Part shown: piece by piece, positions 1-13,300 of the stretch
Position numbering within the stretch: position 1 is the stretch's first letter
How the letters are laid out: each line of letters starts with the position of its first letter
Assembly: GCF_965638725.1 (NCBI RefSeq)
Contig: NC_134949.1
Coordinates: 9,608,951-9,672,950 of the forward strand
Source of the DNA: Aptenodytes patagonicus
Taxonomy: Eukaryota > Chordata > Aves > Sphenisciformes > Spheniscidae
Length of the DNA: 64,000 nucleotides
Reading direction: 5' to 3'
Position numbers and translations under genes: made by a program
The notes under the pieces: generated by a model
Database searches by the model: none
What the model was told of the DNA's origin: nothing
The model's input: only the letters and a program-made list of their open reading frames with translations

Positions 1-3000
1 ATTTGTAAATATAATGTTACTTCAGATACATATTTTTTTATTTGTTTCTTATTTTTCTTCTTATTTTTAAATGGAATTAAAGAGCATTATGGTCTATCTA
101 TGTAACCTGGAAAAAGCAGGTTTCACATCTGCAGAGGAAAAAATAGATTGTGAAAACAATTGTTTATTTTTTTAAAAATTACAAGTAGGGCATTTGAAAC
201 CTGTGAAATTTCATCTGCAAAATGAAAAAAAAAGTCTGTAAAATTTGATGAGATTATTGGGTAATGGGTCTGTATTCTGTCTCCTCACTGTTTAAATGTT
301 TTCCAATTACTATCAATGTCTAACAAGTTGAACAGATATTTTAAAAAATCAGAATTTTTTGAATGAAATAATTAATTTATATTGATCATTAGTTTCTTAC
401 CTGTCTACCTAATGACAAGCAGAATTAATATTCCAAGGAATTTGCAACTAGAAGACTTGTGTAAAGCCTAGATACAGGTGATCACATAAGTAAAGATTCA
501 TGTGAGCAATGTTAAAAAATGTGTGCAATATTAAAGACGTTAATGAATCGACTCATCTGGTTTATAATTTCTCATGTGATAATTTTAGATTTCAATCTTC
601 AATGTCAAATGATGAAGATCAGCTTTGAACTAAATGGTCTTGTAGAAAAAAGTAAATAGCAATATGAGGGAATCATTAAGAAAAATTAAAACATATGGTG
701 ATATAATTTATTCTAAATATGAGTAACTCTCAGCTAAAGAGTGAGAGTTTCCAATTTTGGAAAGTGAATTCTGTGACAAATCAAAGGCAATGTCAGCAGT
801 AAAAAAGTTGTATTAGTTTGATTCTAGTATTTAGCCGCTTTCATTTTTTTCTCTGTATTTATCAGAAAATGTTTTGGTTTTCTATAGAAATTAATAAAAG
901 AAAACCACACAAGTTCTGTGCTGTCTTAAATGGATTATTATTACAATTATTATTCTGGCATACCTACAGGATTTTAAACCTTGTAGCATCCTTGTACTAA
1001 GGGTCAAAATTTAATACAAAAATAAGTGTCAAAGTCAAATTTATCACATGATGTGTAAAGGACTGCAAGTGTAAAGGAGTACAGGCTGGTCTCAGAAATG
1101 TATCTTCCTTGGTTTATAACAGATGCTGGGAGAAGAAGGAGTAACACAGTTTTATTTCAATATGTTTGATATCTTGGGCATTCTGGAGATAATTGAATGC
1201 AAAAGAAAATAAGAAAAAATAGCTTCTGCCTACTTATATGCCAGCATTTGAGATTGGGACCTATAGTACTAGTCCACACTCAGGTGTGTCACAAAAAAAT
1301 GTTCTGTCAAACAGCTGGAAAAAAGAGAGGAAGGGAGGAAGGAGGAAAAAATGACCTTTTCAGGTCATTCAGATTCGCAGAGGAAGCCAGTGAGGCAGAA
1401 CCACATCACATTGACTTGTTGGACTGTGCCACAATTTGTCACTCCATTCTAGTGCAAACTTCATTGCTTTTGTACCATTATAAAAGCAGAAATCAATGCA
1501 AAAGAAAAAGTCTTTCAAATGAACAGTACTGACAGATGTAGTTATATAGAGATTTCTCCTGTAACATTTTCTTTTAAAGGAAGAGCAACATTCCTTCTTA
1601 TCGAATATGATATTAGTTTTACCACCTCTGGCAAAAATAACACATTGTAATTTTATGGTTCACTTACAGTGCTACTACACTTTTTATGCTTTTGTGCAGT
1701 ATGAGCATGAGCTCTACTTTGATAATTAATAACATCTGCCTCCCTTACATGACAAATGATATTTCTTAAACCCAAGTTGTTTCATTTCCACAAGTTTTGC
1801 ATGAGACTTCTAGGAAAAGTTTTAAAATGTTTAGGTTTGTGCAACTTTCTAAAGGGCTTCAAGCTTCTGGGAAAGCAGATTATTTTAGCTTTTGAATCTG
1901 GAAGAACACAGTTTATTTAAAATTCAACTTGTTTCTGTTGTGGCTGCTTAAGTAGGGAATATATGAATAAGAAGAATTAGACTTACAGTGTGATGTGTAA
2001 ATTATTTTGAAGTTAAAAATGTATACACTTTTATAAGATGATTGTTTATCCAAAAGGCGTTTGTATTCCAGACTTTTTGTCTTTAGACTCCATAAATATT
2101 CAAAAAAAAAAATCTTTGCTGTATACTTTTGACATGAAAAGTAATGTCTCTGTTTTTTCTTATAGGGAACCTCAGACATGAAGAAATGAAGTGACCTGAA
2201 CAAATATGACAAAAGCAGAGACAGGAGTTGAATCTGGATCTCCTGAATGCTAATTTTGTGGTTTTATTTGCTGAATTAACCCTTTAGGAAATAAATGATG
2301 TGTTGCTATTCAGCATCTTTCATTTGACATTCCTGCAGTTGTTCTTTTGGCTCCCAATGAAGCAGTCATGTGGTTTAGAAAGCAGCAAAAAGCTGCATAT
2401 TCATTTCAGTAATTGTGAAAGGAAGCAGGTGCCTAGTTGTTATTCAAGTAAATCCCATTTTTCTGGATCTTGAATCTAACTTTTATAGCCAGCTGATGAA
2501 ATAAGAAAAAAGACGTGCATGATTCATGGTGCTATGTAATGGCTGTCAATTGGAAGAAATGGGCTTGTAATTAGGAATCACATTTTCTGTTGAAAAATGC
2601 AATGTATATTGTCAGCATTTTGGGGAGACTGATTGCATTATAGATAAATCTGAGCAATTCAGGTAGATCTTAGCTCAGCTAAATTTAGCTGCTTAAGTAT
2701 GTATAGACATCTAAACTATGATATAGAGCATAGACATCTAAATGTCCTCTACAGTCAATAAAGAGATGTACCTGTAATATTGCCCAAGATAGGTTTCTGA
2801 GATTTAACACTAGTAGTTGAGTAATATTAAGGTGAAAAGAACCCTGTGGTTAATGTTCATGCAAGGCCTATTTAAGCTTCATGACCAAGACATCAGTTAC
2901 ATCCCAAGAACTCCAGAGGGGAGAGGAAGCCACAAGAGAAAGAGATGTCTTGTCACTGGGTGAAGCAAAGAGATAAAAAATGAAAAGAAAGACAGACAGA

Positions 3001-3587
3001 GAGATCTAAGACATACCTGGTTTTGTATGTGTTACATTTAAGAGGTATTTATTATAAAAAGAATTACAGCCCAGGAGAAAAAGACAGCAGTTATACTTAT
3101 CCTCTAGGAATTATGTTGTTGTTGCTCTGTTTATCTACCTGTGTAAGTGTGCTCTTTTCTTTTCTTTCTTGGGTGAAAATTTTGACTGTTAAACGAGGTT
3201 TGTTAAAACTTTTTTTGTTGGGTTAGAAAATTAGCTCATTGAGCAGCAGAAGTGTTTGTATAATTTTCCAAGGTTTCTAGATAGAGCCAGTGCTTTTGTG
3301 GTGGCCCCTATAAAATTTAAACCCAGCTCTTGTTGCTGCCAGTCAAATTTTACAGAAGGAAATATTGTACCAATATCTCATGATCTTCACACCAAAGATT
3401 CAAAATCATAAGCCCATTCTCCAAAAGAGAAACAAAGTTTACAAACAAAATCCCTTTCCAATTTTTTTTTAAATTTGATTATTATTTAACTGTAGAAATT
3501 ATCCATATGAAGAAACTTTATAGAAAAGGAAGAAAATGGTGGGTGAAGTCTGAGGGAGACTGAAATGAATGCCTAAAAACAAGTTAT
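1..3587. other. AT-rich intergenic DNA, no gene seen
   Basis: This stretch is AT-rich with scattered homopolymers and stop codons in all frames. The few short open frames (for example 1197-1532 on the + strand) show no domain, no compositional bias and no resemblance to a protein I know. It lies upstream of SEMA3E. In other vertebrates, as I recall, the neighbour on this side is the 3' end of SEMA3A at a large distance, so gene-poor DNA is expected. I see no repeat family I can name. Confidence 0.6.
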
Positions 3588-3592
3588 CTGCA
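3588..3592. repeat. Left target-site duplication of solo LTR (CTGCA)
   Basis: CTGCA sits immediately left of the LTR terminus TGTTGTGG, and the same five bases follow the other terminus at 4198-4202. A 5-bp duplication fits ERV-L-type (class III) integration better than the 4 bp usual for gammaretrovirus-like or 6 bp for alpha/betaretrovirus-like elements. That class assignment is inference. Confidence 0.75.
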
Positions 3593-4197
3593 TGTTGTGG
3601 TTTAACCCCAGCTGGCAACCAAGCACCACACAGCCGCTTGCTCACCCTCCCCCCCAGTGGGATGGGGGATAGAATTGGAAAAGCAAAAGTAAGAAAACTT
3701 GTGGGTTGAGATAAGAACAGTTTAATACTTGAAATAATAAAAGAATAACAACAACAACAATAAATTGTAATGGAAGGTAAAACCAACGAGAGAGAGAGAA
3801 AGGAACAAAGCCCAGGAAGGGAGGGGAAAAAAAAAAACAAACAAGAGGTGATGCAACCGCTCACTGCCCTCCGACTGATGCCCAGCCAGTCCCCGAGCAG
3901 CAATCGCTGCCGCCCAGCCAGCTGCCCCCAGATTATATACTGAGCATGACGTCATATGGTATAGAATATCCCTTTGGCCAGTTTGGGTCAGCTGCCCTGG
4001 CTGTGCCCCCTCCCGGCTTCTTGTGCATCTCCTCGCTGGCAGAGCATGGGAAGCTGAAAAGTCCTTGACTTAGTATAAACACTGCTCAGCAACAACTAAA
4101 ACATTGGTGTGTTATCACATTATTCTCATGCTAAATCCAAAACACAGTACCAGCTACTAGGCAGAAAATTAACTCTATCCCAGCTGAAACCAGGACA
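3593..4197 (-). mobile_element. Solo endogenous-retrovirus LTR, minus orientation
   Basis: This is a 605-bp LTR whose ends form the usual TG...CA boundary (TGTTGTGG on the left, CCAGGACA on the right, read on +). Read on the minus strand it carries a perfect CRE/ATF site TGACGTCA (3947-3954), then a TATA box (TATATAA, complement of 3933-3939), then the polyadenylation hexamer ATTAAA (complement of 3721-3726), the order expected for U3-R-U5. No gag, pol or env sequence adjoins it, so it is a solo LTR left by LTR-LTR recombination. The same family recurs in opposite orientation at 34787-37102, with clear similarity along its length. Open frames across it at 3499-3955 are spurious. It lies about 14 kb upstream of the SEMA3E start codon. 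Confidence 0.85.
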
Positions 4198-4202
4198 CTG
4201 CA
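4198..4202. repeat. Right target-site duplication of solo LTR (CTGCA)
   Basis: This is an exact copy of the 5 bp at 3588-3592. With the TG/CA termini it fixes the LTR boundaries to the base. Confidence 0.75.
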
Positions 4203-6402
4203 ATAAAAAGGAAATAATTATTAATTAGACCAAACACTTCACATTTTGTTTTTATTATGTTTTTATTATGAGGGAATTTAATCCAAAAGATCCAGTAAGG
4301 GTTGGAATCACATTTTACTATCTGGTGTTAATAAAAATATTATCTTTAATAGAAGGAACTCAGACACAAATGTTATATGTTATTTATAAGGTGGAAAGAA
4401 ATGAGGAATTTCAACCTGACAAAGAGTTGCATTTTTGGGCATTTTGGTCAATGCAGCATCACAAATGCTGCTATGAGCCTTTACAGTAGACTAAAGACCA
4501 GGAAATTTAAATGAGCTTTTTGCTACTAAGGAGTCAATTAAATGTGGACGGCTGTAGAAACCCCACAGGGATGAAGGCCAGCCTGAACTAAAGAGAAGAT
4601 CCAAATTGAAACCAGTTCTCAAAACTGTTGTTGATTATTATTTTTTATTCTTTCTAAATGTTTTGTATTCTCTATGTTCCAACTAACACAGAGTAAAACT
4701 ACAAATTTATGAAGAATACAGTTCCAAAATTAATACAGTCTACAGAATAAAACTTCTGATTCAAATTCACAACTTGCAGAGTACCAAGAATTTTAAGGAT
4801 TTGTTTCAGGCCAAATCCAGTCTGGAACACTAGCAGCTACAGCAGGCTAATTTCTAGTTTTATTGTCCAGTGGTCAGTGTGATATACTTGGGGTGAGTCC
4901 CATTTTCAGGTGGGTTTAATACCCTAAAATGACATGTGACATCTTGTGGTGGCCTTGGCAAAAAAGGACAAAGATAGATTTGATTGCATAAAATCATGTG
5001 GTTCTTATGAAAAAGATTGATGGTGTGTTTTTTCCCTCATCAATACTGAGGTACACTTGAGCACTAAAATGTACACTGCCTCCCTCTGTGTTGTGTTGCT
5101 TCTAAAATTAAATGAAGACACTTAGGCCCAAAAGCTGACAAAGCAACTCCTTTTTGAACTGACGTCTTCTCCCACTGCTGTGGTTGTGGAGGCAAAGTTG
5201 AAGTGGTCTGCAGACACGAACTGTCTGTGACCATCCTTTCCATAGCTATAGTCATCGGGACCTTCCTACTATGGCAGTTTCTATGTTCTTTCTAGCTCCT
5301 TTGAAACCTTCTTTTGTAGTTTTGCCTTCATTTTTCTCACATCCTATCCTAAAAACACAGTTACCTGAAAAGATATTTCTCAATTTCACTAGGCATCTAT
5401 CTTCACCTCTTTGCACTGGCTACTCTTTGACATATACCTTGCAAACAGGTTTTGGTACCAAGGCTTTCTCTTTCCCTCTTTTGTGTAAAGGAATGTAGAT
5501 TCATTTCTGGGGAATTCTGTTTGTATTTGTTGTTCCTTTCAAACAGGACAGCACTCTTTATAAGTATTAGTTCCCCACAAAAATGACTGAGAAAGGTGAT
5601 GCTGGTGAATAATTGCCCAGTGAAAGTCTACAATTACTGCATGCAGAAAACATAGTTGGTTAATATATTTCTCCGATCATCGGTTTTGGGGGTCAAGGTT
5701 GTGGTTCTCTATAGAAATTATAAGAGAATAATCATAAGATCCTGAGAGCATTAAAATCTGGAGGAAAATATTCAAAGAAATCTTTATCTTAAGACAAATT
5801 CCTGAGAATATCTGTGGAAAGAACTAGTTCAATGACACACACTTAGAATTAAGTCTTTCTGAAAGTTAAGTGCCAGTAAAAGACGTGTGAGTATACAATT
5901 TTATTTTTAGAGAGATAATTTAAAGATATTTTAAAAACAGGATATTAGCTGTGGAAAATTACTGGCCCTTGAACTGAAATAAATAAAATATGACCTTCAG
6001 TACAAAATAATTCCTCCCATCTCACAGCTATTCAAACAGTGAAGTCAATTGGTCATTTGTTGGGTGTTCAGCCCACAGAGAAATACGCTCCCAGCTATGG
6101 CTGATCAAGATTTATGTATTTATAAATATATACTTTTAGTTGGCAGGCTTTCTTGATCAAACACACCCCTTTTTTAGAAGAAAATGGCACATTTCCATAA
6201 AAGCGACAAGTAATAGTAATCTTTCTCAGACAGGCTTCTATTCTGCTAAGTGTTTTAGTCTGACGATCTGAACATGGGAACTCAGTGCCAGATCTGCTGA
6301 GGTCCTGTGAATAGTGCTATGTGAATAATTGTATTTCAGTACTTTAAAAGTGAAAACGAAGTTTCAAGTTGAATAGAATGTGAAATTCTTTTTCTCTTTC
6401 TC

Positions 6403-6420
6403 AAAAAAAAAAAAAAAAAA
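6403..6420. repeat. Poly(A) tract, A18
   Basis: An uninterrupted run of 18 A. It follows a CT-rich stretch. No retroposed gene body is recognisable upstream, so this is simple sequence rather than a proven retroposon tail. Confidence 0.8.
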
Positions 6421-6560
6421 GTGTTTTTGCTGAATAAAGATTACATTTATAATGAACCTCAGAGGAAAGGTCCAAATAGATCTATGTCAGGTAATCTTCT
6501 TGTTTGAGGTGGGCATATAAAAATACTGGACCACGGGTCAACTTTATGCACTGCCTCATT

Positions 6561-6580
6561 AAAAAAAAAAAAAAAAAAAA
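6561..6580. repeat. Poly(A) tract, A20
   Basis: An uninterrupted run of 20 A, 140 bp after the A18 tract. I see no duplicated flanks and no recognisable SINE or processed gene upstream. Confidence 0.8.
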
Positions 6581-9500
6581 GGACTTTAAATTCATGGGTT
6601 TAAATTAAATTGTGACACAGCTTAACATTGGATCTCTCACATCTGGACATCTAATCACTAGTCTGTTGGATCAACATAACTAAGATGCACACTTTTGCTT
6701 TAACAGTTTTATGAGCCTAATCACTTCCTTGCTATTGCCATGAAAAGTAGTTATATCTGAAATTATTCAATCAATTCAATGTGAATTTTTCAGCAGCCAG
6801 GAGGCAACAGTCATTTTGATCAGTTCATATACCATTAACAAGACCTGACATCTATGTTATACAAGTTCCAGGAGTTTAATTTTGGATTAGTTCTAGTCTG
6901 ATTCCCTGGACTGGTGCCCAGTAACAGTAGGAGCATGTTGGGTGCAATCCTGGAATGTATCTTCCAGTTTAGTTTCATCAGAAAGGAATCCAGTTTGCAT
7001 CTTCTTCCACTGCTCTGCAATGCGAACCGAGGCGTGGTATGTGAATCAGAAAATTCAGTCCAAAGTCACAGTCCCGATCAGAACAAAATTGTTCATATAG
7101 ACAGATGCGCCCTTAGTCTACTATCCTGTTTCTCCTCAGGCAAAGTGTTAGTGCAGTCAAAACAGGGTATAAGTTCTGCAGGTTATACTGTTTACTTCCT
7201 TTTCTTCTATAACAAATAATTCATGACACTTTTCTTTGGATTCATAAGAATCACTTTAAAGTAGGCTTCAGATGAATCTTCTCAAACTCAAGCATCCTTT
7301 GACTTTGAGACCAGAAATGACCTATGATGATTGTTGATTATAGTACTAAGTATGAAATAAGAAAGGGGCCAAATGAAGTCCCAAACACTTCAAAGAGGAA
7401 AGCAGTAATTTCAGTTACAAATAGGTTGTTTTGCTTCCATTGACACGGTTAGAAAAAAGACAGAAAAGTCCCTTGAATAAGACATATTCAAGAAACTTCA
7501 TAAGTGGTACAGAGAAACTGTACAGATTACAAAGATTTGGTCAGAAACTAAAGAATAGCTAGAGCTGTGCGATGACAGAAGTGACTAACCTAGCCTCTTA
7601 AATATTTATTTCTAGCAAAGTGAAATAACTGATAGGCTCTGATTAAAATTTGTTCTCACAAAAAAGTATCTGACTGTTAAAAGCTTGCACAGCATAAACA
7701 GAGATAGGTAATTGCCTACAAGTGTGTCCTGCGAGGGCAATAGACAATCCCCTTCACCTGCAGCTGGGATGGGAAGGAGTCTTTGAGCATGAATGTTTCA
7801 TATCTATCTATTCAGGCCGGGGGAGGCAGGAACACTTTTTCTGCAGCATAAGTTTCTGGATCCCTTACTGCCCCTGACCTTATGAACAGGAGGAAGACGA
7901 TCCACCCTCGTTCCATGTAGAAGCAGCTCAGCCTTCATGTCAGCCTAAGATACAAGGAAAGATGTATAGGAGAGGTGTCAGTGGCAAGGAAAAAGGGAGA
8001 GTGCTTACTCTGCAGTGGGAGCACTGAATGCAGCCAAAGGCTGCTGCAACGGGGAAGGCAGAGGGGTCTGCAGGTATGGCGAGGAGGGAATGGCTCCTGT
8101 GCAACAGATGAAAAGGGAGAACAAAGAGAAAGGTCCCTGCCCTCACTCCTGTCCCTCTAAAATCTCTTGGAGTCCATCTCAGTCTCTTTTCATTGAGCCA
8201 ACTCAGGACTTATTAATATTTCATTTGCTCCCTCACTCTTTTTTGGACTGTTCCAACCAGCTCTCTCCAGTCCAGGAGACAATTCACTCCAGGGACGCCT
8301 CTTGGCAGGTGGCACAAAAAGGCTGCACCAGTCTTTGTCCTACACAGTCCTTCAACACTATCTCTGTAGGCTTTGCATCCTCAGAAAAACTCACAAGCCT
8401 TCATGACTCACCTGATGCCATGCAATCACAGAACCTTAATTTTGTTTCATGAAAATGCCAAACCAGTGAACTGCAACACAACCCCCAAGGTATTGTTAGA
8501 CAGTTTGAAACTAATAAAACACACAGGGTGATAATCACACCTCAGGAACTCAGGATCACAGGGAGATCTTTGGTCCACACTTTATGTAAGTGGATGTGGC
8601 CAATCTGCACTACAGTACATTAACCCTAAGCAGTATGGACACAGATCAGTTTGTGCCGCTCACTCTTGTAGCCACAAAGCATGCCCCAACCCTCTTAGCA
8701 TTGGAGAGGTACCTTCCAATCCCACTTCCACCCCTGGCCCCCTTTGCCTGCCCTCACTTCTCTGGAACCAGCTCTGCCCAACTTACCCCATAAAACCTCA
8801 GTCTTCTACCACCTCAGAACTGATTTTTTACTGTACAGATGCAAAAAATGTGATCTCTATCTGGAATCAGTTTCACAGAAATTATCGTCTGTTTTGGGGG
8901 AATTCCTGAAACGGGAAAAACAAGTCTAAAACTAAGGAATAGTTTGTTCTTTTCTAACACTGTTACTGGGAACAAATTCTTTTTTTTATTTCCTATTTTT
9001 CTATTACTAAAAAATTCAGGATTTTGAACCCCAACCCAGCAAATCACTTAACCACGTTCTTAACTTAAAGCACATGAATGTCATTGTTGAAATCAGTGGG
9101 ATTGTTTGTAGTCTGAAAGATAAGTCTGAAGTATTGCCTCGGATTACTGGACTAGAAGAAGTGTATTTTATTTATTGAGTTTTCAGTTCTCACAAATAGT
9201 GTTGCAACTAACGTGATGTAATCCCAAAAATTCAGTTTCAGGAATGTAGCACATAAAAGGGTTTTTTTGAATGAATGTTTTTAGCATATTCACATTTCTC
9301 ACCAATAGAATTATAATTTCAGGATATTTGGTGTTCCTAGCTGTCCCTATTAATAGAAATTGAATCAAGTCATTTTACGCAACCAGAAAATGAGGCCATC
9401 CTGTTTCTGGCCTTTTTCATGATGCACTAATTTGGCTCTGAAACCTTAGGAAAATATAACTGAAGGAATAAGAGCTACACAGACTGCAGAAGTGATACAC

Positions 9501-10082
9501 AGGAACCAGAACGAGAGGGATCTGCATTTTATAGACCACTTTTGTATTTCAGATGATTTAACAGCTACCTAATATTTTAATTATTGTTAATTTTAAACCT
9601 TTATCATAGTAACTGCTATGGTAATTATGCTGAGCATCAACTAGCACAGCAACACCAGACTGTATAACTTGCATTGTAAATCAGGGCTTCCCCCAGGCAG
9701 CCATAATTTGTACGTCCTTCTGGTTTTGCCTACTTTAACTTTTCTATTTTAGGGAACACACATGTGCTTTGTGTTAGAGCAGGGAAGTCACAGCAGACTA
9801 AACTACAGTCTATGGTGACTTTGCCTTTTAGGTCATGCCCTCCTTTGGTGTTGGAGGAAGATGGTCACTTATATAAAAACAAATTATGATTCAGAGAATC
9901 CCTACAGAGAGATTAACCAGAGAAATGTGGTTTTCACTGTGTCCTCACCAAGTATACAAGTCCCTATATAAATAGTCCTGTACTGGTCTAATTAATCAGC
10001 TCTCTAATCCTTGCCTTGCCCATTACATACAAAGTGGTTTTGTTAATTCAAAATAGACATGGTTCTGAGCCACAACATTTAC

Positions 10083-10330
10083 AATATCATAGCATCTAGG
10101 GATGGAAAACAACTGATACATCATCCGGTACACCTCCCCAGCAGGGCAGGGTAACCTAGTTAAAAATGCCCCAAATAACATGGCTTTGACCACATCCCGA
10201 GCCAGCCAGTCCGCTGTCTAATTCATGCTGCTGCCACGATGCTTTCCTTGATTTTTCTTGATACCCTGTTTCATAGCTCCAGCCTCTCACTTTGAATTGA
10301 GCTCAGCTATGGCGAGGGAGTGAACCTCCC
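10083..10330 (-). mobile_element. Possible ancient CR1/LINE-like 3' relic
   Basis: The start resembles a decayed CR1 3' terminus in reverse orientation: an ATCATAG-like tail unit, then a TAGGGATGGAAA block and CATCCGGTACACCTCCCC, which parallel the GGAAGGGACCT and CATCTAGTCCAACCCCC blocks of the young CR1 copies in this window. Farther on, GAACCTCCCTTGCC resembles the part of old CR1-L3-type elements that encodes the end of the reverse transcriptase. Divergence is high, boundaries are approximate and no duplication is visible. An unrelated unique sequence is the alternative. Confidence 0.35.
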
Positions 10331-13300
10331 TTGCCTGAGGACAGCTTTCCACATTCATACAGACAATTGCTCACCTCCTCTTTATGCTTCTGTCTTGTTG
10401 CTGTTAATTTGAATTGGGGAAATTTGTGTATATGAAACTTCTGTATCAGCCAACACAGCCTTAGGATTCAATTTTTGATGTTTTCTCACATCTGACAATA
10501 CTACTGCACTTTTGCTACACAGCTGTAAAACTGGATTTCTGAGTAGTTATTCTAATGACTGTGACCATTGATTTTATTACTGGAACAATGTCAAATGACT
10601 ATGAAGATGGCAGTGTCTTAGCAGATGAGGGTAATACTTGTCCATCCTTAATAGTGATATAAATGATCTTAACAAGCAAATAGATTTCCCTGAGATAAAG
10701 TATTCGCTTATCTAGTTGTAAAATAGACTGACACTCCTCTCTCATTTCCTCAAGGTTGTAATTTAAAGGATTAACTTAATGCTGTTTGATACCCTGTCCA
10801 GAGACTTCTTGGAAGCTGAAGTTGTTGGCTCTTCAATAAAGAAAATGTATTAAAGCCTCTGTTTTGTTTTTTTGGGGTTTTTTTTCTTTCTTTTTTTTTT
10901 CTTTAAGTGAATGTGTTGGTGGTTCAAATAAATATCTGTCTAGACGGATGTCAAAAGTGAAATCCAATGATAATGACTTTCTTCATGATAATAATAAAGC
11001 AGATGGCAAAAAAAAAAAATGTTTATGGTGTAGGGAACACTCAAGTTCTGAATGCAAAGCCAGATCTTTTTGTTTCAAGTGCCTCACAGCAAAGGGCAGT
11101 AAGTCAATCAGACAAGTTCTCTTACATAGAGAGATTATTGGCTATGAGGCAGCATGGGTGCGTGTGTGTGTGTGTCCGCGCGGTAAAGCAGTTAGAAACG
11201 TAGCAATGGATTTTTTTGGTTTTCTCCTTTGAAAGTGATGGTCTGGTTAATGCTGGGATTTCAAGGGACCTCAGGGGAAATAGATTGTTCAGTTCCCGCC
11301 ACATTGGGCGCCTCACTCCTTTGAGAGGTTTTGTACAGAATTGAAAGGCTCAAGATCTCCCATGCTTCCCAAAGCTGTCTATGGCTACAGTGAGATCAGC
11401 CACTGCTCACCAGGAATTGCTGCAAAATACTGGGGATTTGTGCGCTTCAGTACTCAGCGTCACAGCACCCAAATGTTAGCTGCCTGACAACTGTAAAGGG
11501 ATGCAAAGGAGGATGTATACCTATGAACATCTTTAAACCCAGGAGAGAATTAATGCTTTAACCACTGTGACACAGAAGCATATCAGCTAAGCTTTGTTCT
11601 GTATTGCAGTTGAATACAGACAGCTCACTTCCAAGCATGCTCCATATTAAATGCCCAAAAGTGTGTCTTTAGAATTCCTTCATCTTTCCTTCGGTTTTTG
11701 GACCCACGTTGCTGTCACAAGAAATCTAATTCATACCTGAAAGCAGTTTACGTCCCACTGATGCAAATCACAGCATATACCAGTTCTTGCTCTCTGCTTT
11801 TGGGATCTGTCATGGTGTATGTCTTCCACTAATAGGTGTAAGTAAAAATACAAACCAAGAGTAGCCAAGGACTTGCCTCCAGACTGATGATGTCATCACC
11901 TTGCTCAAGTAGGAATGTGGAATCCATTAGCAGGCAATAAAACTGGAATAGATTTTCAAATATTTTGCATCAAAATGCATTTGCAACTTTAAAACCTGCA
12001 ACTGATTTGTGGTCAAAATGGTTTATTTTTTACAAATGCTTTCCATTTCACCTTTAAGATGATAATTACATTAAAAGATGGCCATAGGCTTCAGAAGGAA
12101 CATTTGTAGGTTATATCTTCGTGTGTCTGATCAAGGAAAGTAAACTTTTGTTTACAGCTGTCTCTCACGATGGTCAAACCACTTCATTCTTGCATAGAGA
12201 AATTAATAGCTAAGAACTGAAGCAACTAAATGGCACCTTTAAGGCATAAAATATCATTCTTCTATAACTAGTGTTTTGTTTGTTGTTTTGTTTCTTTTAT
12301 AAATAGTGAAGAATCAAGAAGCAACCAATTGGAAGCAGAATCATTTAAAGGGAGAACTACACAGTATTTACATTGTTCATTTGGGATAAAAAAGGACATC
12401 ATTAACTTTTAATAAAATATAGTCTTCATTTTGAGTTACTAGGAAATATCTGATAGCTATAATTACTTAATATTAGACTTTTGACCATTACATTTTTTAT
12501 TTCCTGCTCAGTGATCAGTGGAAAATATGACATGCCATATTTCATCTTGATCTTCAACAAACAACTAACAGTTTCATTTATTTTTTTTCTTTTGAGAGAC
12601 TTCAGTAATTATTTAGTAGCAAAAATATCAGCAAAAATACATTCCCCTAGAGAAATCAGTAATTTGATTTTCATCCATAACTAACCGTACAGATTGCTGT
12701 GACCCATGTACTAATCGTGAGTCAGGCACATGGAGTTGATTTCAGGAATGAGATATGCTGATATGACGATTTTTTAGTGCAACCTATAAAGAAATCCCTT
12801 AAGAGGTCTGCATTTGAAGAAAGAAACATTTATTCCACCTGGTTTTTATAGGTTAACCAAAGTATGCGATCTATGTCCCAAGTAGTATTGACATTCACCT
12901 GTAATTAGTCATAGAAATGACATTACTGCAAACAACAATGTTCCAAGGACAGTATGTTTCAATATTTACCTGTCAAAACCCAGCCTTTCTGGAATTAAGA
13001 GGAATGTAATTTAATTGAGAATTCTTTTTCTTCCTCTAGAGCATTAATTTAGCATGTAATTTTGTGGCTAGTTTGAAATACAGGTTCCTGTTCAGTCAAA
13101 CTCTCTTGCTTAATGAATATTGTCTAAATTTGATCTTGGATCAAAGAGAGAATGCACTGTGTATAAAACAAGAGAAATAACACTTCCCCATCCTGGAGAC
13201 ATTACATATAAACACATTACTTTCATGCAGGGTTAAGATCCAACTCTTGAAGACAAAAGCAAAGACCTAAAACATTTCTAATCTGAAAATAGTATATGAG

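Larger units (their letters stand above)
4203..10082. other. Intergenic DNA, no gene seen
   Basis: This region is AT-rich with two long homopolymers listed separately. At 7740-8460 composition is more balanced and open frames of up to 145 codons appear on both strands (for example 8015-8452, +). They have no recognisable domain, overlap one another in different frames, and lack any visible exon structure, so I regard them as chance. No element family is identifiable by eye. Confidence 0.55.

Noticed and set aside
3499..3955. Two overlapping minus-strand open frames with leucine/serine-rich stretches
   Set aside because: They lie within and at the edge of the solo LTR and reflect its purine-rich composition. 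There is no domain or exon structure.
6403..6580. Poly(A) tracts as tails of processed pseudogenes or SINEs
   Set aside because: No recognisable gene body, tRNA-like head or target duplication is visible upstream of either tract.
8015..8452. A 145-codon + strand open frame in a more balanced-composition patch
   Set aside because: No recognisable family, competing open frames on both strands, no splice or polyadenylation context. Chance is the simplest explanation.
10864..11232. A 122-codon open frame with a CLWCREH...CFKC segment suggesting a zinc knuckle
   Set aside because: The spacing does not match CCHC or other standard fingers. The frame begins in a T-run and ends in a GT repeat, so it looks fortuitous.
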